64,000 bases of DNA from JB111 sp049856295. GTDB taxonomy: Bacteria > Actinomycetota > Actinomycetes > Actinomycetales > Actinomycetaceae. Location of the stretch: assembly GCF_049856295.1 (NCBI RefSeq), contig NZ_JBNDMZ010000012.1, positions 1-64,000 on the forward strand, read 5' to 3'. Positions 7,740 to 16,567 of this stretch are shown in pieces; the first letter of the stretch is position 1, and the number at the start of each line of letters is the position of its first letter. The notes under the pieces are model-generated. The model was given only the letters and a program-made list of their open reading frames with translations. It had not been told where the DNA came from and did no database searches. The position numbers and the translations under genes are program-made.

Positions 7740-9107
7740 GTGACCGTCATGAACACGACCTCTCCCGCCGCAGGTGGCGCCGTCCCGGCCGCGGTCCCGG
7801 CCGCCGCCGTGGGCCCCGCCGACCGCACGCCGGCCGCCGAGCGACGCCGCGGCGTCCTCGCCCGCACCGCGGACCTCACGGTCTCCGGGTTCGCCGACCT
7901 CGTCTTCTCCGGCGTCGTCAGCCTCTCGCTCACGATCCTCGTCGTCACCCTCGGTGCCACCGGCGTCGGGCTCGCCGTCCTCCTCGTCGGCCTCGCGCTG
8001 CTGCTCGGCACCCTCTACCTCCTGCGGTGGAGCGTCGAGCTGCACCGCTGGAAGGCCCGGTCGCTCTACGGCGTCCCGACCGCGATGGGCTGGCGCCGGC
8101 CGCCGCCCCACGCCCGCGCCCCCGGGTTCGGCGGCTACCTCGCCCGCCAGTGGGACCACCTCAAGGACGGCGAGCTGTGGCGCGGCCTCGGCCGCATGGT
8201 GGCCGGCGCGATCCTCGGTCTCGTCGTCCTCGCGTTCGTCGTCTGGGCCGCCCAGCGCGTCGGCATCCTCGTGGCCGCCCTCGCCCGCGGCTACACGGGC
8301 GTCCCGTTCGGCCCGTGGGTGCTCGAGACCTGGGCGCTCGCGCTGGTGACACTCCTCGTCGTCGTGCTCGCCGTCCTCGCCTGCCTGCTGTTCGCCCACA
8401 TGTCCCGCGCGATGGACGCGGAGCTGCTCGGCGCCGTCACCCGCGCCCAGTACAGCGAGCGCATCGACCGGCTCGAGGGGGCGCGCCACGGCGCGGTCTC
8501 GGCCGCCGAGGACCAGCGCCAGCGCATCGAGCGCGACCTGCACGACGGCGTCCAGCCGCAGCTCGTCAACGTGGCGATGACCCTCGACATGGCGCGCCGC
8601 GCGTTCGCCACGAACCCGGCCGAGGCGCAGGCGCTGCTCGACGAGGCGCACTCCTCGTCGAAGGAGGCCATCACCTCGCTGCGCCAGACGGTGCGGGGCA
8701 TCCACCCGGCCGTCCTCACCGACCGCGGGCTCGACGCCGCGCTCTCGGCGCTCGCCGCCCGCTCGACGGTGCCGGTCGACCTGGCCGTCGAGCTCGACGG
8801 GCGGCCCGGTCCCGAGGCGGAGGCCACCGTGTACTTCGTCGTCGCCGAGGCTCTCAACAACGTCACCAAGCACGCCTACGCGTCCTCCGCACGCGTGACG
8901 GTCCGGCCGATCGGTCCCGAGGGCGAGCACCTCCAGGTCGTCGTCTCCGACGACGGCGGTGGCGGCGCCACCCTCGAGGCCGACGAGACCCACACCGGGC
9001 TGCGCGGCATCCGCGACCGGCTCGCCGCGGTCGGCGGCTCGCTCACCGTGACCAGCCCCCACGGCGGCCCGACGACGATCATGGGTGAGCTCCCGTGCGG
9101 ATCGTGA
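7740..9107 (+). CDS. NarL-type sensor histidine kinase
   Basis: A 455-residue kinase. An N-terminal sensor domain with about four membrane segments (FADLVFSGVVSLSLTILVV; MVAGAILGLVVLAFVVW; LALVTLLVVVLAVLACLLF) is followed by a HisKA_3 domain with the phospho-acceptor in ERDLHDGVQPQLV near residue 267. The HATPase domain has ALNNVTKHA and GLRGIRDRLAAVGG. GTG at 7740 lies nine bases before an in-frame ATG at 7749, and either could be used. It overlaps the next gene by 13 bases and forms an operon with the regulator and a DUF4097-like protein. Confidence 0.9.
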   Translation: MTVMNTTSPAAGGAVPAAVPAAAVGPADRTPAAERRRGVLARTADLTVSGFADLVFSGVVSLSLTILVVTLGATGVGLAVLLVGLALLLGTLYLLRWSVELHRWKARSLYGVPTAMGWRRPPPHARAPGFGGYLARQWDHLKDGELWRGLGRMVAGAILGLVVLAFVVWAAQRVGILVAALARGYTGVPFGPWVLETWALALVTLLVVVLAVLACLLFAHMSRAMDAELLGAVTRAQYSERIDRLEGARHGAVSAAEDQRQRIERDLHDGVQPQLVNVAMTLDMARRAFATNPAEAQALLDEAHSSSKEAITSLRQTVRGIHPAVLTDRGLDAALSALAARSTVPVDLAVELDGRPGPEAEATVYFVVAEALNNVTKHAYASSARVTVRPIGPEGEHLQVVVSDDGGGGATLEADETHTGLRGIRDRLAAVGGSLTVTSPHGGPTTIMGELPCGS

Positions 9108-9736
9108 TCTGCGAGGACTCCGTCCTCCTGCGCGCCGGGCTCGAGCGGCTGCTCTCCTCCGCCGGCCACGAGGTCGTCGCCTCGCTGCCGGACACCACCG
9201 ACCTGCTCGAGGCGGTCCGCCCCGGGGTCGACCTCGCGCTCCTCGACGTGCGCATGCCGCCGACGTTCACGGACGAGGGCGTGCGGGCCGCGGTCGAGCT
9301 GCGCCGCCGCGACCCGAGCATCGCGGTCCTCCTGCTCAGCCAGTACGTCGAGCACGCCTACGCGGCGGACCTCGTGGCCCAGCACCCGCAAGGGCTCGGC
9401 TACCTGCTCAAGGACCGCGTGGCCGACGTCGGCGACTTCCTCGAGGACGTCGACCGCATCGCCGCCGGGGGCACCGTCCTCGACCCGGAGGTCGTCTCCC
9501 AGATCCTCGTCCGGACCCGAAGGAGCCAGCCGTTGTCCGACCTCACCCCGCGCGAGAAGCAGGTGCTCGCGCTCATGGCCGAGGGCCGGTCGAACGGCGC
9601 GATCGCGGCCGCCCTCAAGGTCTCGCCCGGATCCGTGGAGAAGCACGTCTCCGCGATCCTCCTCAAGCTCGACATCCCCAACACCCGAGACGAGAACCGC
9701 CGTGTCCTGGCGGTCCTGCGCTACCTGGAGTCCTGA
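9095..9736 (+). CDS. NarL/LuxR-type response regulator
   Basis: A 213-residue response regulator. The receiver domain has the acidic pair in VICEDS, the phospho-acceptor Asp in LALLDVRMPP near residue 51 and the Lys in YLLKDR. The C-terminal LuxR helix-turn-helix reads LTPREKQVLALMAEGRSNGAI, ending with SVEKHVSAILLKLDI. GTG at 9095 lies inside the kinase gene, so the two are translationally coupled. It is the likely partner of the kinase and probably regulates this operon. Confidence 0.92.
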   Translation: MRIVICEDSVLLRAGLERLLSSAGHEVVASLPDTTDLLEAVRPGVDLALLDVRMPPTFTDEGVRAAVELRRRDPSIAVLLLSQYVEHAYAADLVAQHPQGLGYLLKDRVADVGDFLEDVDRIAAGGTVLDPEVVSQILVRTRRSQPLSDLTPREKQVLALMAEGRSNGAIAAALKVSPGSVEKHVSAILLKLDIPNTRDENRRVLAVLRYLES

Positions 9737-10629
9737 TGAGCACCGACGACACCACCCGCGAGCTCCCCACCACCCGCACCGACGACCCCGGCCGACCCGG
9801 TCGCCCCGGCGAGCCCACCCGCGCCGGCCGACCCGGCCGCACGATCCTCGTCGGCATCTCGGCGCTCCTCGTCGGCGCGTCCGCCGTCGGACCGGCCTTC
9901 GGCTACGTCCAGGGCCGCGACGACGGGCAGCCGATCGACGAGAGCGGCACGACCGCGGCGACCAGCTTCGCGATCGACGCCGACCGCGCCGACGTCACCA
10001 TCGTGCGCACCGACGGCGACGAGATCGAGTGGTCGGTGACCGGCGGCCGGGCCACCACGCGGGTCGAGCTGACCGAGGACGGCGACACCGCGCGGCTCGA
10101 GGTCGACGACGCCCGCGAGATCTGGCTCGACGTCGGCCCGTCGTTCGACGTCAGCTGGATGGGCAGCGCGGTCACCCCCACGGCGCGCGTCACGCTGGCC
10201 GTGCCCGAGGGCACCGACATCGACGTCGCGAACGACTTCGGGCAGCTCGAGGCGGAGGACGTGGCGCTCGGCGACCTCGGGGTGTCCGCCTCGTTCGGGA
10301 GCGTCCGGGTCTCGGGGTCGGCGGAGAACCTCGACCTCGAGCTGGACTACGGCGACGCCACCGCGACCGACCTCGCCGTCACCGGGACGATCGAGATCTA
10401 CTCCGACTTCGGCGACGTCGAGCTCCGGTCGCCCGAGGTGCCCGCGGCGGTCGACGTCGAGTCCTCCTTCGGGGACGTCACCGTGGCCCTGCCGCCCGCG
10501 AACTACTCCGTCTCGCACACGTCCGACCTGGGCGAGGCCAGCGACCGGCTCGAGAAGAACGGGGACGGCGACCCGGTCCCGGTGCGTCTGCACACGAGCT
10601 TCGGGGCCGTGACCGCCGAGACCTACTGA
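9736..10629 (+). CDS. DUF4097-like membrane-anchored beta-solenoid protein
   Basis: A 297-residue protein. A Pro/Arg-rich cytoplasmic tail precedes one membrane segment (TILVGISALLVGASAVGPAFGYV), then an extracytoplasmic domain of short beta repeats: FGQLEAEDV, FGSVRVSG, YGDATATDL, FGDVELRS, FGDVTVAL, FGAVTAETY. This is the DUF4097/adhesin-like pattern often linked to envelope-stress systems. Its ATG overlaps the regulator stop (TGATG), so it is the third gene of the operon. A ligand-sensing or feedback role is inferred from position. Short tandem sequence (GGGGCCGCGACCT, twice) follows the stop. Confidence 0.82.
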   Translation: MSTDDTTRELPTTRTDDPGRPGRPGEPTRAGRPGRTILVGISALLVGASAVGPAFGYVQGRDDGQPIDESGTTAATSFAIDADRADVTIVRTDGDEIEWSVTGGRATTRVELTEDGDTARLEVDDAREIWLDVGPSFDVSWMGSAVTPTARVTLAVPEGTDIDVANDFGQLEAEDVALGDLGVSASFGSVRVSGSAENLDLELDYGDATATDLAVTGTIEIYSDFGDVELRSPEVPAAVDVESSFGDVTVALPPANYSVSHTSDLGEASDRLEKNGDGDPVPVRLHTSFGAVTAETY

Positions 10630-10749
10630 CGACGGGGCCGCGACCTGCTGACGTCGGGGGCCGCGACCTACTGACCTCCGGCGCCGCGCGTGGCAGGATC
10701 TGCCCACCGCGGCGCCGCGAGGGTGCTGCTCGTGGTGGGGGAGCACGGC

Positions 10750-12192
10750 ATGGAACGGATCGAGACCGTCCTCGGCGAGATCAGCGCATTCATCTGGGGG
10801 CCGTGGGTCCTCATCCCCCTCCTGGGGCTCACGGGCGTCCTGCTCACGATCCGCCTGCGGGGCATCCAGTTCCGGACCCTCGGCGCGGCGCTCCGGCTCG
10901 GCATCGGTCGCCGCAAGGACGAGGGGGCCGAGGACGGTGACCTCTCCCAGTTCCAGGCCCTGACCACGGCCCTCGCCGCCACGGTCGGGACCGGCAACAT
11001 CGTGGGCGTCGCCACCGCGATCGGCATCGGCGGGCCCGGCGCCCTGTTCTGGATGTGGGTCACCGGCCTGTTCGGCATGGCCTCGAAGTACACCGAGGCG
11101 TTCCTCGGCGTCCGCTTCCGCACGACCGACGCCGCCGGCGAGAAGTCCGGCGGCCCGCAGTACTACCTCGAGCGCGGGATCCGCGGGTCGCTGGGGAAGT
11201 TCCTCGGCCTGTTCTTCACGATCGCGGCCGCGATCGCCGCGTTCGGCATCGGCAACATGACGCAGGGCAACTCGATCGCCGGCAACATCGAGGGCTCGTT
11301 CGGCGTGGACCGGTGGATCACCGGCATCGTGCTCACGGTCTTCGCGCTGATCGTCCTCGTCGGCGGGATCAGGTCGATCGGCCGCGTGACTGCCGCGTTC
11401 GTCCCGGTGATGATCGTCTTCTACGTGCTTGGTGCGGTGTTCATCCTCGCGGTCAACGCGGGCGACCTGCCGGCTGCGCTCGGCCTGGTGTTCACCGACG
11501 CCTTCACCGGCACCGCGGCGACCGGCGGCTTCGTCGGGTCCACGATCATGCTCGCCGTCCAGTTCGGCGTGGCCCGCGGCATCTTCTCCAACGAGTCCGG
11601 CATGGGGTCCGCCGCGATCGCCGCGGCCGCCGCGCGGACGACGCACCCCGTGCGCCAGGGGCTCGTCTCGATGACGCAGACGTTCATCGACACGATGATC
11701 GTCGTCACCTGCACGGGTCTGGTCATCGTCACCACCGGCGTGTGGGACGTGGGCGAGGACGGCGCCGACACGATGACCGGCGCCGCGTTCAGCCACGGGC
11801 TGCCGGGCGACTGGGGCCACTACATCGTGACGATCGCGCTGGCGATGTTCGCGTTCTCCACCGTGCTCGGCTGGGCCTACTACGGCGAGCGCTGCATGGA
11901 GCGGCTCTTCGGCCGCCGGCTCGTCATGCCCTACCGGATCGTGTTCTCGCTCGTGGTCTACGTGGGCTGCACCGTCCCCCTCGCCGCGGTCTGGAACTTC
12001 TCCGACGCCGCCAACGGGCTCATGGCCCTGCCCAACCTCATCGGGCTCGTCATCCTGTCCGGCCTCGTGGCCCGCGAGACGCGGCACTACCTCCGCCACG
12101 ACCCGAGGCTCGAGGCCACGAAGGACGAGGTCGACGCGTTCATGGCGGGTCATCCCGGCGGCATCGACACCTATGAGGAGACCGGGCGGTAG
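10750..12192 (+). CDS. Alanine/glycine:cation symporter (AGCS family)
   Basis: A 480-residue membrane protein that imports alanine or glycine with sodium or protons. The family signature LAATVGTGNIVGVATAIGIG is near residue 75, followed by GALFWMWVTGLFGMASKYTE, FGVARGIFSNESGMGSAAIA and AFSTVLGWAYYGERC. ATG at 10750, which gives MERIETVLGE, is preferred because GGGGGAG lies just upstream; an in-frame ATG at 10690 would add 20 non-family residues. A strong hairpin follows at 12311. Confidence 0.92.
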   Translation: MERIETVLGEISAFIWGPWVLIPLLGLTGVLLTIRLRGIQFRTLGAALRLGIGRRKDEGAEDGDLSQFQALTTALAATVGTGNIVGVATAIGIGGPGALFWMWVTGLFGMASKYTEAFLGVRFRTTDAAGEKSGGPQYYLERGIRGSLGKFLGLFFTIAAAIAAFGIGNMTQGNSIAGNIEGSFGVDRWITGIVLTVFALIVLVGGIRSIGRVTAAFVPVMIVFYVLGAVFILAVNAGDLPAALGLVFTDAFTGTAATGGFVGSTIMLAVQFGVARGIFSNESGMGSAAIAAAAARTTHPVRQGLVSMTQTFIDTMIVVTCTGLVIVTTGVWDVGEDGADTMTGAAFSHGLPGDWGHYIVTIALAMFAFSTVLGWAYYGERCMERLFGRRLVMPYRIVFSLVVYVGCTVPLAAVWNFSDAANGLMALPNLIGLVILSGLVARETRHYLRHDPRLEATKDEVDAFMAGHPGGIDTYEETGR

Positions 12193-12310
12193 GACCACGC
12201 ACGACGGCGAACGGCGACGAGCGACGACGCCGGACGACGACGAGCTGCGGGTCGACGTGGGCCGGCGTCGCGCGACGACCCCGCTCCGCAGGTGATCGTG
12301 GGCCGACGAC

Positions 12311-12347
12311 GACGGGGCCCGGGCAGCAGCGCTGCCCGGGCCCCGTC
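12311..12347. terminator. Bidirectional terminator hairpin
   Basis: A perfect 17-bp stem (GACGGGGCCCGGGCAGC paired with its complement at 12331-12347) with a 3-base loop lies between the convergent AGCS symporter and dps genes. It has no U-tract, as is common in actinomycetes. Confidence 0.85.
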
Positions 12348-12364
12348 GAACGTGCCTCGTGAGG

Positions 12365-12880
12365 TCAGGCCTCGGTGACCTGGCCCGCGCCGTTGTCGAG
12401 GTGCGCGCGGACGAACCACTGGAACTTCTCGAGCTCGGCGGTCTGGCCGATGAGGAGGTCCTCGGTCATCGGGTCGACCTCGCCGGTGGCCGTGATGGCC
12501 TTGCGGTGGTCCTCGATGACGCCGGTGTAGACGTGGTCGATCGCGGCGAGGTGCTCCTGCGTGCTCGCGCGGCCCACGGCGTAGTCCTCCCACGTGCGGT
12601 CCTTGACGAGCGCGCCGGGGGTGCCGATCGGCTCGGCGCCGAGGGTGGCGATGCGCTCGGCGACCTCGTCCGCGTAGCCGCGCACGAGCTCGATCTGCGG
12701 GTCGAGCATCTCGTGCACCGCGATGAAGTTCGGGCCCACCACGTTCCAGTGCGCGTGCTTGAGCGTGAGGTGGAGGTCGTTGAGGGCGTGGAGGCGGTGC
12801 TGCAGCTCGTCCGCGACGGAGCGCCCCTCGGTCAGGGAGAGGCCCGGGACGGTGTAGCCGGAGTTCGTGGAGTCAGCCAT
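12365..12880 (-). CDS. dps: Dps-family ferritin-like DNA protection protein
   Basis: A 171-residue four-helix-bundle protein that stores iron using peroxide and binds DNA as a dodecamer. The inter-subunit ferroxidase ligands are visible in TLKHAHWNVVGPNFIAVHEM and the following LDPQIELVRGYADEVAERIATLG. ATG at 12880 has AAGGGTTG just upstream. It is a single-gene unit that ends at a strong shared terminator. Confidence 0.9.
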   Translation of the reverse strand: MADSTNSGYTVPGLSLTEGRSVADELQHRLHALNDLHLTLKHAHWNVVGPNFIAVHEMLDPQIELVRGYADEVAERIATLGAEPIGTPGALVKDRTWEDYAVGRASTQEHLAAIDHVYTGVIEDHRKAITATGEVDPMTEDLLIGQTAELEKFQWFVRAHLDNGAGQVTEA

Positions 12881-13061
12881 GATCAACCCTTCCGCGGCGG
12901 GTGACGCCGCTTGTCTCTGAGTCCCGCTCGGGGCGCGTCGTGCGGCGTCCGGCGGTGCGGGACGAACAGGTTCCATGCTAGTCGGGGCCGGGCTGAGGCG
13001 GCCACCGGAACCGCATGATTCCGCCCCTGGAGAGATGTCTGACCTGACACGCAGGAAAGGC

Positions 13062-13364
13062 TCACCTGCCCGCGAGGACCGCCGTGACGTCGTCCAGACC
13101 GGTGTGTGCGGTGAGGGCGAACCAGATCCCGAGCACGACGCCGAGCACGCCCACGGCGACCGCCCACATCGGTGGGCGACGGGCGGGGTCCTCGCTGCTG
13201 CGGAACCGCAGGAGGAGGGCGATGAACGCCCCGAGCAGGAAGCCCGCGGCGACGACCTGGAAGACGTCGAGACGGAAGTACTCGACGACCTGTCCGTTGA
13301 CCGTGCGCATGTTCTCGATGTGGAAGTTGAGCACGAACGGCAGGACGGCGAAGATCGCGGTCAC
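13062..13364 (-). CDS. Small membrane protein of unknown function
   Basis: About 100 residues with three hydrophobic stretches: the N-terminal TAIFAVLPFVLNF, VVAAGFLLGAFIALLLRF and MWAVAVGVLGVVLGIWFAL. No family is recognised. The listed start is GTG at 13364, but coding-like residues (PAPTW) lie in frame just upstream with no start codon before the frame runs into low-complexity Pro/Ala sequence. A different frame there begins with ATG at 13465. The N-terminus may therefore be wrong or a frameshift may be present. Confidence 0.55.
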   Translation of the reverse strand: MTAIFAVLPFVLNFHIENMRTVNGQVVEYFRLDVFQVVAAGFLLGAFIALLLRFRSSEDPARRPPMWAVAVGVLGVVLGIWFALTAHTGLDDVTAVLAGR

Positions 13365-13517
13365 CCAGGTGGGGGCGGGGATCCTCTGGTGCCACCTCGG
13401 GGCGGAGGCAGTGCCGGTGGCGGGGGCGCCGAGTCCTGGGGGCGCGCGGGCAGCGGGGTGGCCATGGCTGCATCGTGCCTGGCCACGGCGGTCGCCGCCG
13501 GGCGTGGGCGGGGGAGC

Positions 13518-13605
13518 GCTGCCCGGTCAGAGGTCCCCGGTCAGCGCTCCCGGGTCCGTCGGTCGCGGACCGGCGGGCCGCTTGCGGCTCCCGGTCAGCG
13601 CTACT
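13518..13605. repeat. Short CCCGGTCAGCGCT repeats
   Basis: The stretch between the small membrane protein and the LLM oxidoreductase holds three copies of a CCCGGTCAGMG-type motif (near 13526, 13540 and 13590), with GC-rich pairing potential. It looks like one of the low-complexity intergenic repeats seen elsewhere in this window. No gene is evident. Confidence 0.5.
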
Positions 13606-14656
13606 TCGCGAGCAGCCGCTCGACGCGCGGCCTCACCTCGGTGGCCATGAGCGTGATCGACTCGTGGACGTGCTCGGTCGGCACGCCGCCGAGGTCCATC
13701 TGCAGGAAGTGCCGCTCGTGGCCGAGGTGGCGCCAGGCGTCGACGATACGCTCGGCGACGGAGTCCGGGTCGCCGACGACGTACGCCCCCTCGCCCTGCG
13801 CCTGCGCGAGGTAGGCCCGCTGGTCGGGCTCGGCCCACCCGCGCAGCCGGCCCATGTCGAGGTTGATCGCGTACCAGCCGGGGTAGTACCGCTCGAGGGC
13901 CTCCGTCGTCGTCGGCGCGACGAGGCCGAACGATCCCACGGAGACGCGCGCCCGCTCCGGGGCGTGCCCGGCCTGGGCGGCCGCGCGGCGGTAGAGCTCG
14001 ACCTGCCGGGCGAACCGCGCGAAGGTGCCGCCGATGATCCCGAACGACAGCGGGAGACCCATCTGCCCCGTGCGCAGGGCGGAGGACGGGTTGCCGCCCG
14101 TGGCCACCCAGATCGGCAGCGAGCCGTGCACGGGCCGCGGCACGACCTCGAGGTCGTCGATCGCCGGGCGCGTCCGTCCGGACCAGGTCACCCGGGTGCC
14201 GTCCGCCTCGTTGAGCGCGAGCAGGAGGGAGAGGCGGTCCGCGAACAGCTCGTCGTAGTCCTGCAGGTCGTGGCCGAACAGCGGGAACGTCTCGACCGAC
14301 GAGCCGCGCCCCGCGATGATCTCCACCCGGCCGCCGCCCGCGAAGGCGTCCGCGGTGGCGAACTGCTGGAACACCCGCACCGGGTCGTCGGTCCCGATGA
14401 TGCTCGCGCCGGACGACAGGACGATGTCCTTCGTGGTCGCCGCCGCGGCGGCGAGGATCGTCCCGGGTGACGACGCCGGCGTCTCCGCCGTGTGGTGCTC
14501 CCCGACGGCGAAGAACTCCAGGCCCGCGCGGTCGGCGTGCTGGATCGTTCCCAGCAGCTTGGTCATCGCCTCGTGCGAGGGGTGCGGGGACAGGTCGTCG
14601 TTCCGCAGGGCGTCGCCGAAGCTGTAGGCGCCGAGCTGGATCGTGGGTGCGGGCAC
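13601..14656 (-). CDS. LLM-class flavin-dependent oxidoreductase
   Basis: A 351-residue luciferase-like TIM-barrel monooxygenase using FMNH2 or F420. Typical features are FFAVGEHHTAETPASSPG near the start, LSSGASIIGTDDPVRVFQQFATADAF, GRVEIIAGRGSSVETFPLFG, IWVATGGNPSSALRTGQMGLP and VGDPDSVAERIVDAWRHLGH. GTG at 14656 (MPAPTIQLGAYSFGD) is chosen. It lies 89 bases after an F420/NADPH-type reductase gene on the same strand, so the pair may form a reductase-oxygenase unit. The substrate is unknown. Confidence 0.88.
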   Translation of the reverse strand: MPAPTIQLGAYSFGDALRNDDLSPHPSHEAMTKLLGTIQHADRAGLEFFAVGEHHTAETPASSPGTILAAAAATTKDIVLSSGASIIGTDDPVRVFQQFATADAFAGGGRVEIIAGRGSSVETFPLFGHDLQDYDELFADRLSLLLALNEADGTRVTWSGRTRPAIDDLEVVPRPVHGSLPIWVATGGNPSSALRTGQMGLPLSFGIIGGTFARFARQVELYRRAAAQAGHAPERARVSVGSFGLVAPTTTEALERYYPGWYAINLDMGRLRGWAEPDQRAYLAQAQGEGAYVVGDPDSVAERIVDAWRHLGHERHFLQMDLGGVPTEHVHESITLMATEVRPRVERLLAK

Positions 14657-14745
14657 GGGAGGTCCTTCGTCCGTTGGGGTGCTGAGGGGTGGTGGCGCGG
14701 CGACGCGTGGTGCCGGCGCCGCGCGTCGGGTGGGTCGGTCGGCGG

Positions 14746-15462
14746 TCAGCTCGCCACGGCGTACCCGGCCTCGGCGAGGATCGCGCGGATCTCCGCGGCG
14801 TCGTGGCGCCTCCCGTCGAAGATCTCCGTGCCCTGCTGGAGGTGGGCGGCGGCGGCGAGCGGACCGGCGTCGACGGCGTCGAACCCGAGCGCCTCGACGA
14901 GGGCGGCGACGCGGGCGGTCGCGGCCGGGTCGTCGGAGGCGACGGCGAGCGCCCGACGCTCCGGGTCGCCCGCGGGGCGGGCGTCCTCCTCGAGCTCGTG
15001 GTAGCCGATGTGGTTGAGGGCGCGCACGACGGTGGCGCCGGGCAGGTGCTCCGCGAGGACCTCGCTGGAGGAGCGGGGGTCCTCCTCGAGCCGGGCGATC
15101 GTGCCGTCGACGGGCGGCCAGTAGTTCATCACGTCGACGACGGTTCGGCCGGCGAACGTCGCCGGGTCGAGCGTGGCGGCCCGGTGGAGCGGCAGAGCGA
15201 GGACGACGAGGTCGCACGCCGCGGCGTCGGGGATGTCGACGGCGCTCGCTCCCGGCGCGCTGACCTCGACGAGGAGAGAGTTCTCCACGGCCGGTCGGTG
15301 CGTGGCGACGCGGACCTCGTGGCCGACGGCCACCAGTGCGCGGGCGAGGGCGGTGCCGACGCGACCGGCGCCGACGATGCCGATGGTCGGACGCGCGGTG
15401 GGCCCACCGGCGGCGGACGGAGCGCCCGAGGCGCCCGGGGTGGTCGTGCTGTCGTGAGTCAC
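14746..15462 (-). CDS. NADPH-dependent F420 reductase-like protein
   Basis: A 238-residue Rossmann protein of the F420-oxidoreductase (NADP-binding_9) type. The dinucleotide motif GIVGAGRVGTALARALVAVGH is near residue 27, followed by ATHRP, VVLALPL and VVDVMNYWPP. Such proteins pass hydride between NADPH and F420 or reduce small substrates. GTG at 15462 is used. It is upstream of the LLM oxidoreductase on the same strand. The first 25 residues are Ser/Pro/Ala-rich and probably disordered. Confidence 0.8.
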   Translation of the reverse strand: MTHDSTTTPGASGAPSAAGGPTARPTIGIVGAGRVGTALARALVAVGHEVRVATHRPAVENSLLVEVSAPGASAVDIPDAAACDLVVLALPLHRAATLDPATFAGRTVVDVMNYWPPVDGTIARLEEDPRSSSEVLAEHLPGATVVRALNHIGYHELEEDARPAGDPERRALAVASDDPAATARVAALVEALGFDAVDAGPLAAAAHLQQGTEIFDGRRHDAAEIRAILAEAGYAVAS

Positions 15463-15516
15463 GTGCTGCTCCTGGCGCGGGCGACGGCCCGCTTCGATGC
15501 GAAGTGATCTATATCG

Positions 15517-15545
15517 GGCAACACGTGTCCTGCCCGCGTTGTTCC
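15517..15545. promoter_or_regulatory. Possible operator in the reductase-nagB intergenic region
   Basis: In the 322-base gap between the divergent reductase and nagB genes, GGCAACACG (15517-15525) and CGCGTTGTTCC (15535-15545) form an imperfect inverted repeat. An AT-rich GATATAGATCAC on the minus strand next to it could be the -10 region of the reductase gene. A related ACAACG/CGTTGT pair lies upstream of the FMN reductase at 18783. The rest of the gap is low-complexity GC-rich sequence with no credible gene. Confidence 0.35.
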
Positions 15546-15784
15546 ACGAGGCAGGGAGCGGGTGTGCGGGTGGCGGCGGATGCGCGGTGCGTGGGCGGCG
15601 GAGCGGGTGCGCGCGGTGCCGGCGTCGTGCGGGGGATCCGGGGTGCGCGCGAGACGCACGGCGTGAGATCCGCCGTCCGGGCGTCGTCGTCGGGAAGACT
15701 GGCCCTCCCGCGGGAGCCGCCCGCGGCGGGAACCCGGCCCGAACCCGGGGTGACCGGGTACGCCCGGACCGGGAGGCCCCCGCA

Positions 15785-16567
15785 GTGGATGTCGTCATCG
15801 TCCCCACACCCGCCGAGGTCGGCGAGCACGCGGCCGCGGTGACGGCGCGCCTCGTCGCCGCCTCCTTCCCGGAGCCCGTCCTCGGGGTGGCGACCGGTTC
15901 GAGCCCGCTGGGTCTGTACCAGGGGCTGGCCGCGCGCGTGCGGTCCGGGCAGCTCGACCTGGCCCGCGCCCGGGCGTTCGCCCTCGACGAGTACGTCGGG
16001 CTGCCGGACGCGCACCCGGAGTCCTACCGCGAGGTCGTGCGCCGCACGGTCACCGAGCCGCTCGGCATGGACCCTGCCCGCGTCCGGGTCCCGGACGGCA
16101 ACGCCTCCGACCTCGACGCCGAGTGCAGGGACTACGAACGCGCGATCGTGGAGGCCGGTGGCGTCGACGTCCAGATCGTCGGCGTCGGCGTCAACGCGCA
16201 CATCGGCTTCAACGAGCCGGCGACCTCGCTCGCGTCACGGACCCGGGTCGAGATCCTCACGGACGAGACGCGGCAGGCCAACGCGCGGTTCTTCGACTCG
16301 GTCGACGAGGTGCCCCGGCGCGCGGTCACCCAGGGCCTGGGCACGATCCTCGACGCCCGGAACGTCGTCCTCGTGGCCACCGGCGCGGCCAAGGCGGCGG
16401 CGGTGGCGGCCGTGGTCGAGGGGCCCGTCGGCGCGCGTTGGCCCGGATCGGTGCTGCAGCTGCACCCGGCGGTGACGGTCGTCGTGGACGAGGAGGCCGC
16501 CGCACGGCTCGAGCTCGCCGACTACTACCGGGAGATGGCGCGGGCGCGGGGCGACGTCGCCGGCTGA
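15785..16567 (+). CDS. nagB: Glucosamine-6-phosphate deaminase
   Basis: A 260-residue NagB-type enzyme that converts glucosamine-6-phosphate to fructose-6-phosphate and ammonia. Motifs are VATGSSPLGLYQGL (phosphate loop), ALDEYVGLP with the catalytic Asp near residue 70, NAHIGFNEPATSLASRTR with the active-site His, and TQGLGTILDARNVVLVATG. GTG at 15785 follows GGGAGG. Its last 43 bases overlap the end of the convergent membrane-protein gene. No nagA is adjacent. Confidence 0.92.
   Translation: MDVVIVPTPAEVGEHAAAVTARLVAASFPEPVLGVATGSSPLGLYQGLAARVRSGQLDLARARAFALDEYVGLPDAHPESYREVVRRTVTEPLGMDPARVRVPDGNASDLDAECRDYERAIVEAGGVDVQIVGVGVNAHIGFNEPATSLASRTRVEILTDETRQANARFFDSVDEVPRRAVTQGLGTILDARNVVLVATGAAKAAAVAAVVEGPVGARWPGSVLQLHPAVTVVVDEEAAARLELADYYREMARARGDVAG

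Noticed and set aside
5838..9062. A very long minus-strand open frame running from the hydrolase gene through the sensor-kinase gene
   Set aside because: Only the first part (to 7544) has protein-like sequence. The rest is the antisense of the histidine kinase, open because of high GC content.
12883..13473. Minus-strand 196-residue frame over the small membrane protein
   Set aside because: It is Arg/Pro-rich and in antisense or shifted phase to the hydrophobic frame at 13062-13364.
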